Made by a program: the position numbers and the translations under genes. Below the pieces are notes generated by a model. That model saw only the letters and a list, made by a program, of their open reading frames with translations. It searched no databases and was not told the origin of the DNA. Below are positions 58,227 to 64,000 of a DNA stretch of 64,000 bases, piece after piece (the stretch's first letter is position 1; every line of letters starts with the position of its first letter). Source of the stretch: Caenicola sp034331105 (GTDB taxonomy: Bacteria > Synergistota > Synergistia > Synergistales > Synergistaceae); assembly GCA_034331105.1 (NCBI GenBank), contig JAXQGB010000012.1, positions 186,001-250,000 on the forward strand, given 5' to 3'.

Positions 58227-59360
58227 TTGGATTTAAACGAAGAAAAATATAAAAGAAAGGATAACATTCGGGGCGATCGAACAGCCTTTATTTTTTTTAT
58301 GGCAGTTTTTGCCTTCCTGGCATGGCAGGTCACCCATCCACTGATGATGGCCCTGATATGGGCAGGGATGCTGTCTTTTATCGTTCAGCCTGTCTATCGT
58401 TATTTAACAGATCTCTCCGGAGGAAGATTCAGGAACCTTTCAGCAGCTGCCGCACTATGCCTTATTGCTGTCCTGTTCATAATACCGCTCATATACATCA
58501 TAGCTTCCCTTGGAAGCGAGCTCTCAAAAATTATCGGAGTTATTACAGATTTTATTGCTATAAAAGATATAGACCAGACAAGGGATTTTGTATATTTCCT
58601 TCCGGAATGGTTACCGGCCTGGCTTAAGTCCTACCTCAAATATTTTCTTCTGGATTCCGCATCTGTAAAGGTTTTCGTTCAGAAGGCAGCACAGTGGGCA
58701 GGGGGAAATCTTACCAATATTTCAAAATGGCTGATCCAGGGTGCCTCTTCGATCCTGGTAGAGATGATAGTTGTGATGATGGTATCCTTCTTCTTCATAA
58801 GGGACGGAGTAAAGATAGTCGAATATGTTAAAAGCGTCACGCCTCTTTCAGAGGAAGAGAAGACCATGTTCTTCTCCCGCACAAAAAAACTGCTCAATTC
58901 CGTTATTTTCGGGATATTGCTTACCGTCGCCATTCAGGCCATACTTGGAGGTTTGGGATGGTGGCTCGTCGGATTGAGCACCCCTGCGTTCTTCGGAATG
59001 CTGATGTTCTTTTTTGGGATGTTCCCGGCCGGTACCTCCGTTGTGTGGATACCGGGAGGGTTATACCTGATCCTATCCGGAGACCTTAAAGGAGGCATAT
59101 TGCTTCTCGCATGGGGTTCTATCATAGTGGGAACTATCGACAATATTCTGCGCCCCTTCCTGATAAGCGGGGGCTCGGGCAAAGGGACAGGCGAAGAGAT
59201 ACCTACATTGCTTGTGATACTGGGACTCTTCGGTGGGGTAATAAAGTGGGGTTTCCTGGGTGTTTTTCTCGGACCGCTTATTTTGGTGCTTTTCCTCCTG
59301 ATATTTGATCTCTACCGCTCTCACTGCTGTGTGAATAAAAATGAGGATCCTGTTCAATGA
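58227..59360 (+). CDS. AI-2E/PerM family membrane protein
   Basis: 377 residues, about eight membrane segments. The family pattern is clear: an N-terminal pair of helices, a long loop, then GILLTVAIQAILGGLGWWLVG in parts near 230-250, and a C-terminal FLGPLILVLF. Members are transporters or channels (AI-2 export, Na+/H+); the substrate is not determinable. I place the start at TTG 58227 (GAGGAG upstream); a longer reading from 58065 would overlap ftsZ heavily. Its stop overlaps mntP (ATGA). Confidence 0.85.
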   Translation: MDLNEEKYKRKDNIRGDRTAFIFFMAVFAFLAWQVTHPLMMALIWAGMLSFIVQPVYRYLTDLSGGRFRNLSAAAALCLIAVLFIIPLIYIIASLGSELSKIIGVITDFIAIKDIDQTRDFVYFLPEWLPAWLKSYLKYFLLDSASVKVFVQKAAQWAGGNLTNISKWLIQGASSILVEMIVVMMVSFFFIRDGVKIVEYVKSVTPLSEEEKTMFFSRTKKLLNSVIFGILLTVAIQAILGGLGWWLVGLSTPAFFGMLMFFFGMFPAGTSVVWIPGGLYLILSGDLKGGILLLAWGSIIVGTIDNILRPFLISGGSGKGTGEEIPTLLVILGLFGGVIKWGFLGVFLGPLILVLFLLIFDLYRSHCCVNKNEDPVQ

Positions 59361-59911
59361 GCTTCGATCTCAGCACTTTTGCAACAGCGGTTTCTATCGC
59401 CATGGACGCTTTCTCTGTCTCTGTATGTATGGGCATATGCCACGAAGGCCTTGGCAGGCGCGACGCTCTTACTCTGGGAGGGGCTTTTGGGATATCGCAG
59501 TTTGGGATGCCCCTTCTTGGAGCTATGATCGCTGCCAACATAACAGGATTTCTGAACAGCTGGGCACCATGGATAGGTGCGGCCCTCATAACATGGGTGG
59601 CATTGAACATGATAAGGGAAGCATACACCGGAAAGGACAAGACCAACTCCTGCATGAACATAACGTTGATGAACGTCCTGATACTGGCCTTTGCCACTTC
59701 TCTTGACGCCCTCATAGTCGGATTCTCAATAAAAAGCTCCGGAGGATCGGCTCTGCTTCTAGCCTTATCCGCCGGAGTCATAACATTTTTGCTTTCTTTC
59801 TCAGGAGCGCTGGGAGGGAAAAAACTTGGAGAAAAGATCGGTACCTACGCCGAGTATTCAGGCGGGGTCGTTCTCATCCTTGTAGCTCTTAACATACTTA
59901 CCAAAGCCTGA
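59357..59911 (+). CDS. mntP: Manganese efflux pump MntP
   Basis: 184 residues, six membrane helices. Two homologous halves carry the acidic residues of the family: AMDAFSVSVCMG near 14-25 and SLDALIVGFS near 115-124. It exports Mn2+. In E. coli expression is controlled by an Mn riboswitch; none is apparent here. The gene overlaps the AI-2E-type gene by 4 bases, so it is translationally coupled. Confidence 0.92.
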   Translation: MSFDLSTFATAVSIAMDAFSVSVCMGICHEGLGRRDALTLGGAFGISQFGMPLLGAMIAANITGFLNSWAPWIGAALITWVALNMIREAYTGKDKTNSCMNITLMNVLILAFATSLDALIVGFSIKSSGGSALLLALSAGVITFLLSFSGALGGKKLGEKIGTYAEYSGGVVLILVALNILTKA

Positions 59912-59923
59912 ATCAGGCTTTCA
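59903..59923. terminator. Hairpin at the end of mntP
   Basis: AAAGCCTG/CAGGCTTT with an AAT loop, overlapping the mntP stop, between converging genes. Short, so of moderate strength. Confidence 0.55.
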
Positions 59924-59924
59924 C

Positions 59925-61040
59925 TTACACCTCGATAAGCTCGTGATCTCTGGTCCCTATCCCAAGTTTCTCACAGTGCTCAAGGGTCGTCTGCCAGTGA
60001 GTGTCCGGGTGTATCGTGTGGAAATGGTCCTCTTTTTTGCATCCTCTTATCTTTTCGTCCAAGAGGCTTCCTGATATCGCCGGGGCTTTCATCACGGCCT
60101 CAGCGCATGCCTGATCGAGAGCTATCGGATCTTTTGATGCAAATATACCGACATCGGGTATCACAGGAAGGTCGTTTTCCACGTGACAGTCACAGTATGG
60201 CGATACATCTATGACAAAGCTTACATGGAAATTAGGCCTTCCGTTCAGCACTGCTTTCGTATATTCTGCCATTTTTTTGCACATTATCTCGTTTGATTCG
60301 TAATCAGCCGGGCTTATAGCGTCAAAAGGACAGAGTGAAAGGCATCGTCCACAGCCTACGCACTTAATTTTATCGATCACCGCTTTGCCCTCAACGTTGA
60401 AGGTGATCGCATCATGTGCACATCCGCTTATGCACTTCCTGCAGGACCTGCATCTGGACGATCTTACCTTTAGCTTGCCGGTGCTGTGCATCTCCATCTT
60501 TCCGGCCCGTGAACCTGAACCCATACCGATATTCTTCACCGTTCCGCCGAAGCCGCTCTGTTCGTGCCCCTTAAAGTGTGTCATGGAAATAAAGATGTCC
60601 GCATCCATGACCGCCCTTCCTATTTTGGCCTCTTTTACATATTCTCCGCCCGGCACCGGAACGAACGCTTCGTCAGAGCCCTTGAGTCCGTCAGCAATTA
60701 TTACCTGGCACCCCGTACAGAATGGGTTGTAGCCGTTTTCATATGCGGCATCAAGGTGTTCAAGAGCGTCCTTTCTCCTTCCTACGTACAGAGTGTTGCA
60801 GTCTGTCAGAAAGGGCTTTCCTCCGAGTCTTTTTACGATGTCGGCTATTACCTTTGAATAATTTGGCCTGAGATATGCAAGGTTTCCCGGTTCTCCTAGA
60901 TGGAGCTTGATAGCAGCATACTGCTTCTTGAAGTCTATCTCTTCGATCCCGGCTTTCCTTACAAGCCTCTCCAGTTTCTGAAGGATATTACTCTCCGGTG
61001 TGGTCCTGAGATTTGTAAAATAGACCTTCGATCTTTCCAT
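59925..61040 (-). CDS. DUF362 domain protein with two 4Fe-4S clusters
   Basis: About 371 residues. The DUF362 domain spans most of the length (KLHLGEPGN near 47, LTDCNTLYVGRR near 78, TCMTHFKGHEQSGFGGTVKN in pieces near 155). A bacterial ferredoxin insert holds CRSCRKCISGC and CVGCGRCLSLCP (about 195-240). Members are Fe-S proteins of unknown reaction. I use ATG 61040, five bases after the M20 gene stop; AAGGA lies about 12 bases upstream. Cotranscribed with the amidohydrolase. Confidence 0.82.
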   Translation of the reverse strand: MERSKVYFTNLRTTPESNILQKLERLVRKAGIEEIDFKKQYAAIKLHLGEPGNLAYLRPNYSKVIADIVKRLGGKPFLTDCNTLYVGRRKDALEHLDAAYENGYNPFCTGCQVIIADGLKGSDEAFVPVPGGEYVKEAKIGRAVMDADIFISMTHFKGHEQSGFGGTVKNIGMGSGSRAGKMEMHSTGKLKVRSSRCRSCRKCISGCAHDAITFNVEGKAVIDKIKCVGCGRCLSLCPFDAISPADYESNEIMCKKMAEYTKAVLNGRPNFHVSFVIDVSPYCDCHVENDLPVIPDVGIFASKDPIALDQACAEAVMKAPAISGSLLDEKIRGCKKEDHFHTIHPDTHWQTTLEHCEKLGIGTRDHELIEV

Positions 61041-61045
61041 TCTTA

Positions 61046-62239
61046 TCAGTGTTCCTTTCCCTTTTCCATTTCTTTCCTGTAGTCTTCCCACATTTTTTCG
61101 CGAAGCTTCTCGTCAAGCAAAATTTCAAGCGCCGATCTTGCTATTATCTTTGCTCCTGTCCTCATAGCTTCATGTGCTCTCTCCGTAGTGGTGGCTTCAG
61201 CAAAGGCTCTTGTATGGGCTTCGATATTTTTACCGCAGATGTCCATTTCAGGCTGCACGGCAGGACATTTATACGTTACATCCCCAACATCTGACGATCC
61301 CATAAATCCTTCGATCTTGGTAACAGGAATGCCATATTCTGTAAAAAGGCCTTCCAGAAGTTCTTCGGCTGTCTCATTTGGAAGCATATCCTTGAAGCTG
61401 GCTTCAAAGTTGCTCCATGTCACTTCGGTACCCGTTGCCAGGGCTGATCCCCTTGCACAGTTGTAAACCTTCTCCATTATCTCATCAAGGTAGGCTTTTT
61501 TGGGCGCCCTGAAATAAAAACGTCCCTTTGCTCTTTCCGGAACTATATTGGGAGCAGTGCCCCCCTCGTGGTATATGCCATGCATCCTGACTTCCTGCTT
61601 GACATGCTGGCGAAGCATATCTATGGCATGGAAAAACAGCTGCAGTCCGTTTAAGGCGTTTATCCCCTCCCAGGGCGCTGCTGCGGCGTGCGAAGTCCTT
61701 CCTTTAAATGTGAATTCTACCGCGTCCATTGCCAGCGAGCGATACTTTACAATTGTTTTACCGCAGTGTGAGTGTATCATGATGGCGAAATCACAGCCAT
61801 CGAAGACTCCTTTTTCTGCCATTTCCACTTTGGCTCCGTTTGTCTCCTCTGCAGGGGTCCCAATTACAAGCAATTCTCCCGGAACCTCTTTCATCAGAGG
61901 CAGGAGACCCAATCCTGCAAGCACAGACATTGCTCCGTGGAGATTGTGCCCACAGGCATGTCCTATCTCAGGCAAAGCGTCATATTCAACAAGAAGGGCC
62001 ACCCTTCCGCCGCTTCCGGGTTTTCCTTTTTTAGCGAAGAATGCTGTCGGAAGCTCCATAAAAGGATATTCGACATCGAATCCTGCCTTTTCTAAAACGT
62101 CAACGATCTTTTTGCTCGTCTTGAACTCTGCGCCGGAAATTTCCGGCTCAGCAGCAAAGCCATCGCTCATTTCGACCATTTCAGGCCAATGTTTGTCGAT
62201 CTCAGAATAAAGATTTTCGATATATTTATTTTTATCCAA
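61046..62239 (-). CDS. M20 family amidohydrolase/peptidase
   Basis: 397 residues. Metal-site features of M20D amidohydrolases: GHACGHNLHGA near 95, TPAEETNGAKVEM near 126, HSHCGKT near 153, and a C-terminal catalytic His region. Likely hydrolyses N-acyl amino acids or small peptides such as aminobenzoyl-glutamate type substrates; the exact one is not clear. TTG start with AAGGAGGG upstream. It probably shares an operon with the DUF362 gene. Confidence 0.9.
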   Translation of the reverse strand: MDKNKYIENLYSEIDKHWPEMVEMSDGFAAEPEISGAEFKTSKKIVDVLEKAGFDVEYPFMELPTAFFAKKGKPGSGGRVALLVEYDALPEIGHACGHNLHGAMSVLAGLGLLPLMKEVPGELLVIGTPAEETNGAKVEMAEKGVFDGCDFAIMIHSHCGKTIVKYRSLAMDAVEFTFKGRTSHAAAAPWEGINALNGLQLFFHAIDMLRQHVKQEVRMHGIYHEGGTAPNIVPERAKGRFYFRAPKKAYLDEIMEKVYNCARGSALATGTEVTWSNFEASFKDMLPNETAEELLEGLFTEYGIPVTKIEGFMGSSDVGDVTYKCPAVQPEMDICGKNIEAHTRAFAEATTTERAHEAMRTGAKIIARSALEILLDEKLREKMWEDYRKEMEKGKEH

Positions 62240-62328
62240 TATTCTGCCCTCCTTTTCACATCAGACAGTTTATTACCGCCTATGCTGCAGCGTGTTTTAG
62301 GATATTTATCGATCTTTTCTATTTAATG

Positions 62329-63669
62329 CTACCTTCTCTTAATTAGTTCTCCTTTAGGTCCACCCAGCACCTCGCCGTCTTTAACAGCTTTCTGCCCCCC
62401 TATGATCACCCATTTTATTCCTTCCGGAGGGAGCAGTTCGTCAGAGAATGTAGCTTTATCACATAGCTTTTCCCCGTCAAAAACGACAAGGTCCGCATCA
62501 GAACCCTCTTTAATGATCCCTTTATCAAGCCAGTTCATCTCCGCAGGGAGCGATGTACATTTTCGCACAGCCTCCGGCCAGGACAGCCCCATTTTTCTCA
62601 GCATCCTGAGGGCTCTCGGGAAAGTTCCGGCAGCCCTTGGATGGCCGCGTCCGCCCTTTAACAGGCCGTCTGAAGCTATTGCGCAGTCCGGATGAGAAAG
62701 ACAGAGCCGCACCTCTTCCTCCTTTATTACATGGGCTATGATCAGGCATTCCGGCTCTTCTTTCCTCAACCTTTCAAAAAGGCCTTCCTCGTCAAGCCAC
62801 CTGCCGCGGTTTTGACCGCTTGCAACTTCAAGGGCCTCTTTTCCTTTGCCCCATCTTTTTTCAAAACCGGGGTCAAAAACAGCTGAACCTAGGTCTGTAC
62901 AGAAAGCATCATAGGGATAACAGTCAAAAGTAACATCCGATCCTGACGCTCTTGCTTTATCGATAAGCGCAAGGACCTCTTTGAGCTGTCCGAACCCCGT
63001 CATGCTGCCTGTATGCGATATCTGGAAACGAAGCGGCCATTTTGCGGCAAGATCCAGTATTTCCTGAGTGGCCCTTATCGAAGCAGGGCCATCTTCTCTT
63101 ATATGTACAGGCACCCAGATCTTTTTAAAATCGGCCGCAACTTCAAAAAGAGCCTCAAGTTCGCTGACCGGAGTATTTGGCAGATACTCAAGACCTACAG
63201 ATAGGCCAAAAGAGCCATTTTCAAGTTCCTTCCTGAGAAGGTCTTTCATCATTTCGACCTGATGCTTTTCCGCAGGCAAATATCTGTCTGTTGCCCCCGC
63301 GGCCTCACGCAGTTTTTTGTGTCCGGTAAGGAAGCCAAGGTTGATCCAGGGTTCCTTTCGGAAGGGCAGTATTTCAGCACCCAAGGGGCCTGAGCCGCAG
63401 TTTCCTGCTATAGCAGTCGTAACGCCCTGCCTCAGGAGCGCTTTTTCTATTATGCCCCCGTCTTCTTTCTCTTCATCATGCATGTGAGAGTCGATAAATC
63501 CGGGCGAGACGTATGACCCGGAAGCATCGATCTTCTCTTTTGCCTCCATCTCATCAGAAGAAAGGCAAGCTATGGCCCCCTGTGAGATGCCAATATTAAG
63601 TTTTTCTTCTTTATTGAGTTCAGGGAGGAGAACGACTCCTCCCTGAATCACCAGATCATATACAGGCAT
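62329..63669 (-). CDS. N-acyl-D-amino-acid deacylase/amidohydrolase
   Basis: 446 residues, amidohydrolase superfamily TIM barrel with HxH (HMHDEE, about 62-67), GNCGSG near 89, HIREDGPASI near 189, ISHTGS near 220 and an Asp in ASDG near 335. This is close to D-aminoacylase/dihydroorotase-like proteins. It frees D-amino acids or similar acyl amino acids. AAGGACA precedes the ATG. It sits 10 bases after the transporter gene, so uptake and deacylation are probably coupled. Confidence 0.88.
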   Translation of the reverse strand: MPVYDLVIQGGVVLLPELNKEEKLNIGISQGAIACLSSDEMEAKEKIDASGSYVSPGFIDSHMHDEEKEDGGIIEKALLRQGVTTAIAGNCGSGPLGAEILPFRKEPWINLGFLTGHKKLREAAGATDRYLPAEKHQVEMMKDLLRKELENGSFGLSVGLEYLPNTPVSELEALFEVAADFKKIWVPVHIREDGPASIRATQEILDLAAKWPLRFQISHTGSMTGFGQLKEVLALIDKARASGSDVTFDCYPYDAFCTDLGSAVFDPGFEKRWGKGKEALEVASGQNRGRWLDEEGLFERLRKEEPECLIIAHVIKEEEVRLCLSHPDCAIASDGLLKGGRGHPRAAGTFPRALRMLRKMGLSWPEAVRKCTSLPAEMNWLDKGIIKEGSDADLVVFDGEKLCDKATFSDELLPPEGIKWVIIGGQKAVKDGEVLGGPKGELIKRR

Positions 63670-63679
63670 GTCTGTCCTT

Positions 63680-64000
63680 TTAGCTGTAGTTGATCATTAC
63701 TGCAACGAATATAAACACCATCTGCACTGAGAAAAGGATGAGGAAGAAGGGAACGAAGTACTTCCACCAGCGATCGATCGGGACTTTGGCAATACCGCAC
63801 ATGACGGGAAGAAGGGTCGTCGGCCAAAGTATGTTGGAGAACCCATCGCCGAACTGGTACGCAAGTACTGCTATCTGACGGGGGATACCCAGTATGTCAG
63901 AGAGAGGAGCCATGATCGGGATAGTGGTTGCAGCCTGCCCTGATCCGGAGGGGATCAGGAAGTTGATCAGGGTCTGCACGAAAAGCATCCCTTCTGCCGC
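63680..64000 (-). CDS. YfcC/DcuC-type transporter, C-terminal part (cut by window end)
   Basis: At least 106 residues of membrane protein; the frame runs through the window end (AAEG before the internal Met at 63988). NFLIPSGSGQAAT near the start and PVMCGIAKVPIDRWWKYF fit the YfcC family of basic amino-acid or dicarboxylate transporters. The N-terminal half lies outside. Gene order suggests it imports the substrate of the deacylase. Confidence 0.8.
   Translation of the reverse strand, partial: AAEGMLFVQTLINFLIPSGSGQAATTIPIMAPLSDILGIPRQIAVLAYQFGDGFSNILWPTTLLPVMCGIAKVPIDRWWKYFVPFFLILFSVQMVFIFVAVMINYS

Noticed and set aside
1..64000. CRISPR array, prophage or rRNA operon
   Set aside because: No regularly spaced repeats, phage structural genes or rRNA sequences were seen in the window.

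Overview
The window looks like chromosomal DNA of an anaerobic, amino-acid and peptide fermenting bacterium. The evidence is a trimeric NADH-linked [FeFe] hydrogenase, a selenocysteine formate dehydrogenase, phosphate butyryltransferase, hydroxylamine reductase with an A-type flavoprotein, and peptide and amino-acid catabolic genes. Gene content and style (many TTG starts, strong GGAGG sites, alpha-2-macroglobulin with PBP1C) fit Synergistota best. That placement is inference from gene content, because no 16S rRNA or other phylogenetic marker beyond ftsZ is present.

Layout. 0.1-5.9 kb (minus strand): an ApbE / NusG-domain-II / Gx-transporter cluster, an M23 peptidase, a hydrolase and Ptb. 6.1-9.0 kb: hcp-fprA stress pair. 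9.6 kb: a tRNA-Arg(CCU). 9.8-15.5 kb: an aminotransferase, three secreted or membrane proteins of unknown role, a phosphatase and a cupin. 15.7-20.2 kb (minus): hydrogenase genes hydC, 2Fe-2S protein, hydB, hydA. 20.9-28.5 kb (plus): a mirror-image formate dehydrogenase operon with the same first three subunits, then FdhA (in-frame UGA at 24670), a formate channel, MobA and carbonic anhydrase. 28.6 kb: ferritin-like protein.

29.2-34.4 kb is an accessory defence-type island: an XRE regulator, a protein with only part of a methyltransferase signature, and a 1337-residue GIY-YIG-like / SF2 helicase / N6-adenine methyltransferase fusion. 34.7-39.6 kb holds a redox-sensing module (PHP, DRTGG, hydrogenase-like sensor, two HATPase proteins, second DRTGG) led by an FdhD homologue lacking the usual CxxC.

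39.8-47.7 kb: two tandem EamA transporters, a SUI1 protein, GNAT, a BFD-like protein, Mrp with DUF134, an unusual gene-free segment (44.9-45.7 kb) with a candidate structured RNA and two inverted coding relics, a SYLF lipid-binding protein, HIT and YigZ. 47.8-55.4 kb: PBP1C and a large alpha-2-macroglobulin. 55.5-64 kb: small unknown proteins, ftsZ, an AI-2E family permease, mntP, a DUF362 ferredoxin protein, and an amino-acid catabolism set (M20 amidohydrolase, N-acyl-D-amino-acid deacylase, YfcC-type transporter cut by the window end).

The central theme is disposal of reducing power: H2 and formate are handled by two parallel NADH-linked complexes. A separate cluster plausibly senses H2 or redox state, and accessory genes supply the molybdenum cofactor, formate export and CO2/bicarbonate exchange.
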